A stretch of DNA of 64,000 nt, from positions 62,001 through 126,000 of the forward strand of contig NZ_JAJVKV010000010.1 in the NCBI RefSeq assembly GCF_024198175.1. Direction: 5' to 3'. This document shows positions 36,997-44,646 of the stretch, piece by piece. Source of the stretch: Pyxidicoccus xibeiensis. Its GTDB lineage: Bacteria; Myxococcota; Myxococcia; Myxococcales; Myxococcaceae. Every line of letters starts with the position of its first letter. The stretch's first letter is position 1. Under the pieces are notes generated by a model. It ran no database searches. It was not told the DNA's origin and saw only the letters and a list, made by a program, of their open reading frames with translations. A program made the position numbers and the translations under genes.

Positions 36997-37842
36997 TCAC
37001 TGCGGGAGCGCGGCGAGCCGCTGCTCCGCCTGCGTGGCGGCGGCCGTCCCCGGGAACTGGGTGACGACGCGGGTATAGAGCGCCCTGGCATCCGCGGCCT
37101 GGTTGAGCCGCGTCCGGCACTCGGCGAGCCGGAGCATGCTGTCCAGCATGGCATCCCCGGCGGGATAGGTGCTGATGAGCCGCTCGAACGTCCGCGCGGC
37201 GTCCTTGAACTCCTGGAGCCCCATCTGCCCCAGCCCGCTGAAGTACAGCGCGTTGTCGGCGCGCGGGTGGCGCGGGTGCTCCTCGGCGAAGCGGCGCAGG
37301 CGCTCCACGCCGCCCTCCACGTTGCCCGTGCGCAAGAGCGACACGGACTTCTCGTACTCGGCGTCCAGCACGTCGGGGTCCACCTGCGGCTCGCCCGAGG
37401 CGTCGTCGCCCGCGGTCACCACGGTGGCGGCCTCGCCCCCGGACGCGGCACCGCCCTCGGGGACGGCGCTGATGAACATCTCCATCTGCTCGGAGTCCGG
37501 CTCCACCACGGGCACCGCGGTGGGCAGCTTCGGCGCGGGCTCATGGCGCGGCTTGAGCTTCACCACCGCCAGCTCCGGCGTGGCGCTCCCGGCCTCGTCG
37601 GCGTCGGCCTGCTTCGGGGACGCGGGCCGGGCGGGGCCGGCGGCGCGGGCCTTCTCCACCGCGTCGTGTGCCTCCAGCCGCTCCAGCCGCTCACGCAGCC
37701 GGGTCTGGCTCTCGCGCAGCGTGCGCACCTCGGCCTTCAGCGCGTCCACGTCCGTCTGGGACGCGGCCGTGGTGGCACAGGCGCTCAGCACGCACAGGGG
37801 CGCGGCGGCGAGCAGACGGAGGATGACGGAGCGCGCGGGCAC
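36997..37842 (-). CDS. CpoB/YbgF-like TPR lipoprotein
   Basis: This protein of about 281 residues has a lipoprotein signal (LRLLAAAPLCVLSACAT, lipobox LSAC). A coiled coil (LKAEVRTLRESQTRLRERLE) precedes a Pro/Ala/Glu-rich linker, and TPRs make up the C-terminal half (YEKSVSLLRTGNVEGGVERL, FSGLGQMGLQEFKDAARTF, LRLAECRTRLNQAADARALY). This coiled coil plus TPR arrangement is that of CpoB/YbgF, which coordinates cell-wall synthesis with the Tol system. The start is uncertain. I use GTG at 37842 because it places the signal peptide at the N-terminus. A TTG at 37899 is the other option. The stop overlaps a possible start of the next gene. Confidence 0.82.
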   Translation of the reverse strand: MPARSVILRLLAAAPLCVLSACATTAASQTDVDALKAEVRTLRESQTRLRERLERLEAHDAVEKARAAGPARPASPKQADADEAGSATPELAVVKLKPRHEPAPKLPTAVPVVEPDSEQMEMFISAVPEGGAASGGEAATVVTAGDDASGEPQVDPDVLDAEYEKSVSLLRTGNVEGGVERLRRFAEEHPRHPRADNALYFSGLGQMGLQEFKDAARTFERLISTYPAGDAMLDSMLRLAECRTRLNQAADARALYTRVVTQFPGTAAATQAEQRLAALPQ

Positions 37843-37925
37843 GGGCCTCTTCGGACGGGGATCAGCCCGAGGATAGGAAGGCCCTTCGGAGAGCGTCAAG
37901 AAAACGGCCGGCGCGCACCGGTGGG

Positions 37926-38687
37926 CTAGAAGCGGTGTACCACGTAATTGAGGTGACGTCCGGTGCGCCCCGCGTCACGGCGGTGGGAGAAGAAGCGAGC
38001 AGGCTCACACGCGGTACAGGCCCGTAGCACGTCCACGTGCTCCGGCTTCAGCCCCGCCCGCAGCAGCGTCAGCCGCACCGCTCGTGACAGGTCCAGCCGC
38101 ACCGCGCCGCCCGCGGACTCCACCACCTCCGCGCCGAACCGCCCGGTGAAGCGCTGGCCCAGCTCGTCGGAGACCTCGTAGCAGCAGCGCTGGATGCAGG
38201 GCCCCACCGCCGCCAGCAGCCGCTGTGCCCGGGCCCCCTTCGCCACCAGCAATTCCACCGCGCGGGCGCTGATGTCCGCGTCCGTCCCCCGCCACCCCGA
38301 GTGCACCGCCGCCACCCGCCGGCCGTCCGGGTCCACCAGCAGCACCGGCACGCAGTCCGCCGTGCCCACCGCCACCCACGTCTCCGGCGCCTCCGTCCAC
38401 AGCCCGTCCGCCTCGCCCTCCACCGGCCTCAAGCCCTCGCCCCCCTGCCCCGCCCGCGCCTCCAGCACCCGGTCCCCATGCACCTGGGACACGCGGCCCA
38501 GCGCCCCCAGCGACGCGCCCGCCGCCGCGGCCAGCCGGCGGTGGTTCTCCTCCACCCGGCTCCGCTCGTCTCCGGTGGAGAAGCCCAGGTTGAGTGACGC
38601 GTAGGGTCCTTCGGACACGCCCCCGGCTCGCGTGGCGAAGCCATGGGGCACGGGAAGCAGCGCAGAGGAGAGGAACTCGGTCGCCAT
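37926..38687 (-). CDS. pgeF: Purine nucleosidase/laccase-domain protein PgeF (YfiH)
   Basis: This 253-residue protein has the Cys-His-His metal site of the multi-copper oxidase-like YfiH family: SQVHGDRVL, GTADCVPVLLVD, AAVHSGWRGTDADIS and the end motif SHRRDAGRTGRHLNYV. PgeF (YfiH) has been linked to correcting peptidoglycan cross-links with misincorporated amino acids and to purine nucleoside cleavage in related enzymes. The ATG at 38687 has AGGAG six bases upstream. It is divergent from the diguanylate cyclase gene across 173 bases that are more A/T-rich than the surrounding DNA. Confidence 0.92.
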   Translation of the reverse strand: MATEFLSSALLPVPHGFATRAGGVSEGPYASLNLGFSTGDERSRVEENHRRLAAAAGASLGALGRVSQVHGDRVLEARAGQGGEGLRPVEGEADGLWTEAPETWVAVGTADCVPVLLVDPDGRRVAAVHSGWRGTDADISARAVELLVAKGARAQRLLAAVGPCIQRCCYEVSDELGQRFTGRFGAEVVESAGGAVRLDLSRAVRLTLLRAGLKPEHVDVLRACTACEPARFFSHRRDAGRTGRHLNYVVHRF

Positions 38688-38771
38688 GCAGTCTCCTGTA
38701 ACCCATCCCGTCGCAGGCGGCAGCGAGGAAGGCAACACCAACGAAATAGGAAAATTCTTGTGCAACTACGT

Positions 38772-38800
38772 TTGACAGTGCGCGTCACCCAATTGACAAT
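38772..38800 (+). promoter_or_regulatory. Sigma-70-like promoter upstream of the diguanylate cyclase gene
   Basis: TTGACA (38772-38777) is followed after exactly 17 bases by GACAAT (38795-38800). A second TTGACA starts at 38793. The region is divergent between pgeF and the cyclase gene. Confidence 0.55.
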
Positions 38801-38860
38801 TCCGGTGAGTTTTCGTGAAACACGCTTAAGCCACTGCTTCGGAGAGCTGCGAACAAGCGC

Positions 38861-40795
38861 ATGCCCCTGGGTCCCGACACCGTAGGCAGGAAGCTCCTTC
38901 TGAGCATTGCCCTGCCGGGGTTGGTGGTGGCGTTGCTCGGGGTGGGTCATTTCTGGCGCGAGGCGCGGGTGGCCGTCCAGGACGCCACGCAGGTGGAGTC
39001 GCTCGCCCTGGCGGAGTTCGTGGCCTCCACCTTCGCGCTGCCGCAGCTGCCGGACACCCCGCCGCACGAGGCGGTGACGGAGATGCTGCGCTCGGACACG
39101 CGGCTGTTCCGCTCGGTGGAGGACGTGCGGGTGCTGACGCCGGACGGGCGCATCCGCTGGTCTCGCCGGCCGGAAGAGGTGGGCACGGTGCACGAGGAGG
39201 CGCGGCGGCTGACGGCCCCCGGGCCGGAGACGGCGCGCTCCACCGCGGGGGTGACGGAGGTGGTGCGGCCCCTGGGAGGGCCCGAGTGCGGCAGCTGCCA
39301 CACCGAGGGGGAGGTGCCGGGCGCCAGCGTGCTGCAGATGCGGATGTCGGAGCCGGCGCTGCACCTGCAGCTCACCGAGGTGTTTCGCGGCGCGCTGGGC
39401 TCCATGGTGCTGTTCGTCACCCTGCTGGCGCTCATCACCTCGCTGGCGCTGCACTTCAACCTCACGCGCCCGCTGCGGCGGCTGAACGCGGCCATGGGGC
39501 GCGCGGAGGCGGGAGATTTGCTGGTGCGCGCGGACGCGCGGGGCACCGACGAGCTGGCGCGGCTGGGCTCGGCCTTCAACCAGATGCTGGCGCGGCTCAC
39601 CGCGATGAAGGTGGAGGAGATAGACACCCACCGGGACCTGGCGGTGGTGAAGGAGAAGCTGGCCCTCAAGGAGGAGCTCGAGGAGCGGCTGCGGGAGCTG
39701 TCGCTGCTGTTCGACGTGGCGCGCTCGCTCAACGCCACGCTGGAGCTGGACGAGCTGCTGGAGGCCGTCACCCGGCTGGTGGTGGAGCGGCTGAAGATTC
39801 CGGACTTCTCCATCATGCTCCTCAACGAGGAGGGGCTGCTGGAGGTGAAGCACGCGTGGCCCGAGGACGGGGGCACGGAGGGGCTCACCTTCGCGGTGGG
39901 CGAGGGCGCGTGCGGGCGCGCGGCGGAGTCGCACAAGGCGGTGTACCTGCCGGACCTGGACGACCGGACGAGCATCTTCGCGCGGCGGGGCCTGGTGGAA
40001 GGCGCCATGGACCGGGGCGCGCTGCTGGCCGTCCCCATGGTGCACATGGGGACGTTGCTGGGGGTGATGAACTTCCAGCGCCCGGAGGTGGCCAGCTTCT
40101 CCGCGGAGGAAATCGAGCTGTTGACGGCCGTCGCGGACCTGACGGCCACGGCGGCGAAGAACGCGCGGCTGCACGCGGAGACGGTGAAGCTCACCATGAC
40201 GGACCCGCTCACCGGCGTGCCCAACCGCCGGCACCTGTTCCAGCGCATGGAGCTGGAGCTGGCGCGGGCGCAGCGCTTCGGCACGCCGCTGGCGCTGCTC
40301 ATGGTGGACGTGGACCACTTCAAGCGCCTCAACGACGTGGCGGGCCACCGGGTGGGCGACGAGACGCTCCGCCGCGTCTGCGACGTGCTCCGCGTGCGCG
40401 TGCGCAAGGTGGACACGCTGGCGCGCTACGGCGGCGAGGAGTTCGTCATCCTCCTGCCCCAGGCCACCAAGGCGGACGCGGCGGAGGTGGCGGAGAAGCT
40501 GCGCCGCGCGGTGGCGGAGACGGTGCTGCTGGCCCAGCCCGGCCTGCCCGGCAACCACGTCACCGTGTCCATCGGCGTGGCCCACTTCCCTTCCGACGCC
40601 ACCACCCAGGAGGAGCTGGTGGACTGCGCGGACGCGGCGCTCTACTGCAGCAAGCGCACCGGCCGCAACCGGACCACCTCGTTCGAGGCCGGCATGGAGA
40701 TGCACCCCGGCCGCGAGCGCGGCCCCCATGCCCCGCCCGCCGAGCCGCCCACCGTCCCGGGCGCCACCGCGCCGGGCGGCGTGGCCAAGGCGTAG
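38861..40795 (+). CDS. Membrane diguanylate cyclase with a periplasmic c-type haem motif
   Basis: This 644-residue sensor has an N-terminal membrane segment (LLLSIALPGLVVALLGVGHF), a periplasmic domain of about 150 residues and a second segment near 190 (MVLFVTLLALITSLALHF). The periplasmic domain ends with a c-type haem site, CGSCH at 143-147. A HAMP linker follows (LTRPLRRLNAAMGRAEAGD), then a coiled coil, a GAF domain (about 300-440) and a GGDEF domain with an intact active site GGEEF near 524. The inhibitory I-site RKVD lies five residues before it, so product feedback is expected. The design implies a redox or gas sensor that controls cyclic di-GMP. The haem role is inferred from the motif. 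There is no strong ribosome site before the ATG. Confidence 0.93.
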   Translation: MPLGPDTVGRKLLLSIALPGLVVALLGVGHFWREARVAVQDATQVESLALAEFVASTFALPQLPDTPPHEAVTEMLRSDTRLFRSVEDVRVLTPDGRIRWSRRPEEVGTVHEEARRLTAPGPETARSTAGVTEVVRPLGGPECGSCHTEGEVPGASVLQMRMSEPALHLQLTEVFRGALGSMVLFVTLLALITSLALHFNLTRPLRRLNAAMGRAEAGDLLVRADARGTDELARLGSAFNQMLARLTAMKVEEIDTHRDLAVVKEKLALKEELEERLRELSLLFDVARSLNATLELDELLEAVTRLVVERLKIPDFSIMLLNEEGLLEVKHAWPEDGGTEGLTFAVGEGACGRAAESHKAVYLPDLDDRTSIFARRGLVEGAMDRGALLAVPMVHMGTLLGVMNFQRPEVASFSAEEIELLTAVADLTATAAKNARLHAETVKLTMTDPLTGVPNRRHLFQRMELELARAQRFGTPLALLMVDVDHFKRLNDVAGHRVGDETLRRVCDVLRVRVRKVDTLARYGGEEFVILLPQATKADAAEVAEKLRRAVAETVLLAQPGLPGNHVTVSIGVAHFPSDATTQEELVDCADAALYCSKRTGRNRTTSFEAGMEMHPGRERGPHAPPAEPPTVPGATAPGGVAKA

Positions 40796-40811
40796 CGCCA
40801 GACGTGCTGCT

Positions 40812-41405
40812 TCAGCGGGTCACCAGCGTGCGCACCGTGGGCAGCATCAGGTCCGCCCACTCCTCGTAGCCCACGTCGGACGGGTGGAAGCCGTCGTGAC
40901 AGAAGAAGTGGGGGCCGTTGGGGATCATCTCCTTGCTGGCCGTGTAGAGGTCCACCAGGTGCAGGCCATGGGCCCGCGCCACCTCCGCCAGGGCGGCGTT
41001 GAAGGGCTCGATGCGGCCCTCGTAGAGGGCGCTCGGCACCAGCTTCGCCACCGGCGCCAGGGCCATGTCCGCGATGTTCACCAGGACCAGGGGCGCGCCC
41101 GTCTGCTTCAGCCGGCGGGCGATGCGGTCCAGGTCGTCCTGGAAGTCCTCCAGCGCGGTGCCGCGCCAGATGTCGTTGGTGCCCACGCCCAGCGTCACCA
41201 GGGTGGGCTGCTCCGCCACGGCGCGCTTCACCTGCTGGGTGAAGACGTCGCGGATGCGGGCACCGCTCTGGCCCAGGTTGGTGAAGCCCACGGACAGGCC
41301 GTCCTTCCGCAGGCGGGAGGCGAGGCGCTCCGGGTAGCCCCCGCCGCGCGCCGCCCCCACCCCCACCGCCGTACTGTCGCCGAGCGCGACGTAGTGGATG
41401 CTCAT
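40812..41405 (-). CDS. SGNH/GDSL-family hydrolase
   Basis: This 197-residue esterase-like protein has the catalytic Ser in YVALGDSTAVGVGA, Gly in NLGQSGARI, Asn in GVGTNDIWRG and the Asp/His pair in FCHDGFHPSDVGY. All four blocks of the SGNH family are present. There is no signal peptide, so it probably acts in the cytoplasm. The substrate could be an acyl or acetyl ester but cannot be told from sequence. It is convergent with the diguanylate cyclase gene, with 16 bases between their ends, and lies 22 bases after htrA on the same strand. Confidence 0.92.
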   Translation of the reverse strand: MSIHYVALGDSTAVGVGAARGGGYPERLASRLRKDGLSVGFTNLGQSGARIRDVFTQQVKRAVAEQPTLVTLGVGTNDIWRGTALEDFQDDLDRIARRLKQTGAPLVLVNIADMALAPVAKLVPSALYEGRIEPFNAALAEVARAHGLHLVDLYTASKEMIPNGPHFFCHDGFHPSDVGYEEWADLMLPTVRTLVTR

Positions 41406-41427
41406 CCTGCTTCGCGTCTCCCGTGCC

Positions 41428-42930
41428 TCACGGCACCCGCAGGGCGCGCAGGGAGCGCACCCCGCCCGGCCCGGCCACGCGCAGCAGCAGCGTGCTGCCG
41501 GCCTGGGCGCCCTTGATGACCTTCGCCAGCTCGTCCGCGCTGCTCACCGGCTTGCGGTTGACCTCCACCACCAGCATGCCGGGCTCCAGCTGCGCGCGGT
41601 CCGCGGGGGAGCCTGGCACCACGTCGGTGACGAGCGCGCCCTGGCGCTCGGTGAAGCCCGCCTGCCGCGCGGTGCGCACGTCGAGGTTCTGCAGGCTGAC
41701 GCCCACGCGGCGCGAGCTCTCCTGCTCGTCGCTCTCGCGGGACTTCTTGGCGGCCACGCCCTCCAGGTCCGGCCGCGTGCCCAGCGTCACCTTCACGTCC
41801 TGCTTCTTGCCCTCGCGGAAGATGCTCAGCGTGGAGACGCTGCCCGGCCGCTTGAGGGCCACGGTGCGCGTCAGCTCGCTGCTGGAGCTCACCGTCCGCC
41901 CGTCGATGGCGGTGACGACGTCGTCCGTCTTCAGCCCGGCCTTGGCCGCCGGCGAGTCGCCCCTCACCTCGGTGAGGATGGCGCCCTCCGTCACGGGGAG
42001 CTTGAGCGCGCTGGCCAGGTCTCGCGTCAGGTCCTGGATGCCCACGCCCAGCCACGCGCGGGTGACGGCCCCTTCCTTCTGGAGCTGCGGCAGCAGCGCC
42101 GTCACCAGGTTGCTGGGCACCGCGAAGCCGATGCCGGTGCCGCCGCCGACGATGGCGGTGTTGATGCCCACCACCTCGCCCTTCATGTTGAAGAGCGGGC
42201 CGCCGGAGTTGCCGGGGTTGATGGCGGCGTCCGTCTGGAGGAACTCGTCGTACGCGCTGGCGCCAATCTCGCGGGCCCGCGCGGAGACGATGCCCAGGCT
42301 GACGCTGGAGGCCAGGCCGAACGGGTTGCCGATGGCCACCACCCAGTCGCCCACGCGCAGCGCGTCCGAGTCGCCCAGCTTCACCGTCGGCAGGTTCTCC
42401 ACCTTCTCCTTCAGCTTCACCAGCGCCACGTCGGTGAGAGGGTCCCTCCCCACCACGTCCGCGGGGAAGGAGCGCCCGTCATCCAGCCGGATGGTGATGG
42501 AGACCGCGTCCTCCACCACGTGGTTGTTGGTGAGGATGATGCCCTTGGGGTCGATGATGAAGCCGGAGCCCGCGCCCTGGCGCAGCGGCGCGCGCCGCTC
42601 GCCTCCCGGTCCACCGCCGCCGCCGAAGAAGCGGTCGAAGAGCGGGTTGTCCTCCATGCCGCCCCCGCGCGTGCCGCCGCGGGCCTGAACGTCCACGTTG
42701 ACCACCGCGGACTTCACCGACTCCACCAGCGGGGCCAGCGACGGCAGCGCCTGAGCCTCGCGCGTGGCGGGCTGGAGCACGTTGGCCCCCTGCGCGGGAG
42801 CCTGCTGCTGGGCCTGAGGCGCGGGCGGCGCCGGCTTCGGGGCCGGGGCCTGGGCAGGCGCGACGCCCGGCAGCGCGAGGAGGAGCGCGGCGACCAGGGC
42901 CCTCCGGAAAGCGACGGAAGAACGGTTCAT
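41428..42930 (-). CDS. Periplasmic serine protease, HtrA/DegP family
   Basis: This 500-residue protein has a signal peptide (FRRALVAALLLALPGVAPAQ). The trypsin-like domain has His in LTNNHVVED, Asp in LTDVALVKL and Ser in NPGNSGGPLFN. Two PDZ domains follow (LGVGIQDLTRDLASALKLPV and VGVSLQNLDVRTARQAGF). The Gly-rich loop region (GGGGGPGGERRAP) resembles the LA loop of DegP-type enzymes. AGGAG lies five bases before the ATG. It degrades or refolds misfolded envelope proteins. With two PDZ domains it is DegP/DegQ-like, but which orthologue cannot be told. Confidence 0.95.
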   Translation of the reverse strand: MNRSSVAFRRALVAALLLALPGVAPAQAPAPKPAPPAPQAQQQAPAQGANVLQPATREAQALPSLAPLVESVKSAVVNVDVQARGGTRGGGMEDNPLFDRFFGGGGGPGGERRAPLRQGAGSGFIIDPKGIILTNNHVVEDAVSITIRLDDGRSFPADVVGRDPLTDVALVKLKEKVENLPTVKLGDSDALRVGDWVVAIGNPFGLASSVSLGIVSARAREIGASAYDEFLQTDAAINPGNSGGPLFNMKGEVVGINTAIVGGGTGIGFAVPSNLVTALLPQLQKEGAVTRAWLGVGIQDLTRDLASALKLPVTEGAILTEVRGDSPAAKAGLKTDDVVTAIDGRTVSSSSELTRTVALKRPGSVSTLSIFREGKKQDVKVTLGTRPDLEGVAAKKSRESDEQESSRRVGVSLQNLDVRTARQAGFTERQGALVTDVVPGSPADRAQLEPGMLVVEVNRKPVSSADELAKVIKGAQAGSTLLLRVAGPGGVRSLRALRVP

Positions 42931-43028
42931 ATGTACTCCTAGCTAAGGCGGAAAAGACGCACCGCAAGCGAAACGCAGGCTCGGAACGGCGGGAGGACGG
43001 GCGGCCACCCCGCCTGTCCCCAGAGCGC

Positions 43029-44621
43029 TCAACCAGGCCGGTAGATGCGGTAGTCGAGCTCTGGAAAGAGGTTGTCGCGCCCCTCCACCTGGGTGAGCCA
43101 GGGCTCGTCGATGGCGCCGGCGCGCACCTGGTCGTGCAGCTTCTGGAAGCGGAGCACGTGCTCGCGGGTGCGGCGTTGGGCGTACTCCACCATGGTGCCG
43201 GTCTTCATGATGAAGGCCCAGTCGGAGGACTGGGCGAGCAGCAGCTCGCGCGCGGCCTGGTTGAGCGCCCGGCGCGGCAGGGAGCCGGTGTCGTCGGGGA
43301 AGTCCCGGGCCAGCTCCACCATCTGCTTCGCGCAGTGGTGCAGGTGGCGGTAGACCCAGTCGTTGGCGCTGTCCAGCCACATGTGCGAGTAGCCGCCCGC
43401 GCCCCACGAGGACAGCGGCGGCGTGGCCACCTGGTTCTCCGGGTACTCGCGCAGGTCGTCGGACGGTGACACCAGTTGGAACGTCTTCTGGTCCGAGGCG
43501 GCCTTGCGGATGAGGAAGTCGAGGAACATGGGCCCCTCGAACCACCAGTGGCCGAACAGCTCGGCGTCGTACGGCGCGACGACCACCGGCTTGCGGCCGC
43601 CCAGGCGCGAGGCGAGGTACTCAATCTGCCGCTCGCGGTTGTAGAGGAAGTTGCCGGCGTGGACCGCGGCGCGCTCGCGGGCGACGTCCGGGTCATAGGG
43701 CTGCTTGTCGTTCGTCTTCCCGGTGATGCGGAAGTACTTGAAGCCGGTGTTCTTGCGGTCGCCGGTGGGCTGGATGTACGGGCGGATGTAGTCCAGGTCC
43801 AGGTCCCAGCCGATGTCCCGGTAGAACTCGCGGTAGTCCGGGTCGCCGGGATAGCCGTGCTCGGTGCTCCACACCTGCTGGCTGCTCTCCGGGTCTCTCG
43901 CGTAGGCGGCCACCCCCGCCTCGGTGAAGATGGGGGCGTAGGGGCCGTGCAGCGGGCGCGGGACGGCGTCCGTCAGGGCGTGCGTGTCCACGAAGAAGTA
44001 GCGGATGCGCTCGTTGGCCAGCACGCGCTCCAGCCCCGGGTAGTAGCCGCACTCGGCCAGCCAGATGCCGGCGGGGTCTCTACCGAAGTTCTGCCGGTAG
44101 TGGTTGGCGGCCACCGACACCTGCGCGCGCACCGCCTCCGGCACCTGCTGCATGAGCGGCAGGAAGCCGTGCGTGGCGTTGCAGGTGAGGATGTCCAGGT
44201 AGCCCGCGTCCTGGAGGCGGCGGAAGGCGAAGACCAGGTCGCGCCGGTAGCGCTCGTGGAAGGCCGTGCGCAGCGACTCGAAGTGCTCCCGGTGGAAGCG
44301 GGCCAGCCGTCCGAAGGTGGGGGCATCGCGGGTGCGGTGGACCTCGCGCGCGCCCAGCTCGCACAGCGAGTCCAGCCGCCGTGCGTAGCGCGACATGAGC
44401 AGCTCGTCGCGCAGCATGGCGACGAGCGTCGGGGACAGCGTCATAGTCACCCGGAACTTGATGCCGTCCTCGGCCAGCTTGTCGAAGACGAGCAGCAGCG
44501 GGAGGTACGTCTCGGAGATGGCTTCGTAGAGCCAGTCCTCCTCGAGGAAGTCCTCGTGCTCGGGGTGTCGGACGAAGGGAAGGTGCGCGTGAAGGACCAG
44601 CGCGAGAGAGCCCAGGCTCAT
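43029..44621 (-). CDS. GH57 1,4-alpha-glucan branching enzyme
   Basis: This 530-residue protein is a glycoside hydrolase family 57 enzyme. It begins LGSLALVLHAHLPFVRHPEH, the usual GH57 start with the H-A-H-L-P substrate-binding motif. The likely catalytic Glu is in GIWLAECGYYPG, and the partner Asp is in VVAPYDAELFGHWWFEG. Both are well conserved. The DUF1957-like C-terminal helical region (TGTMVEYAQRRTREHVLRF) marks branching enzymes within GH57. These transfer a glucan piece to make alpha-1,6 branches in glycogen. The gene is 25 bases after the DUF4912 gene. This pairing of GH57 and DUF4912 genes is seen in other bacteria, so the two may function together. Confidence 0.94.
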   Translation of the reverse strand: MSLGSLALVLHAHLPFVRHPEHEDFLEEDWLYEAISETYLPLLLVFDKLAEDGIKFRVTMTLSPTLVAMLRDELLMSRYARRLDSLCELGAREVHRTRDAPTFGRLARFHREHFESLRTAFHERYRRDLVFAFRRLQDAGYLDILTCNATHGFLPLMQQVPEAVRAQVSVAANHYRQNFGRDPAGIWLAECGYYPGLERVLANERIRYFFVDTHALTDAVPRPLHGPYAPIFTEAGVAAYARDPESSQQVWSTEHGYPGDPDYREFYRDIGWDLDLDYIRPYIQPTGDRKNTGFKYFRITGKTNDKQPYDPDVARERAAVHAGNFLYNRERQIEYLASRLGGRKPVVVAPYDAELFGHWWFEGPMFLDFLIRKAASDQKTFQLVSPSDDLREYPENQVATPPLSSWGAGGYSHMWLDSANDWVYRHLHHCAKQMVELARDFPDDTGSLPRRALNQAARELLLAQSSDWAFIMKTGTMVEYAQRRTREHVLRFQKLHDQVRAGAIDEPWLTQVEGRDNLFPELDYRIYRPG

Positions 44622-44646
44622 AAGCAGTCGAAGTGTCCGTGCGGGT

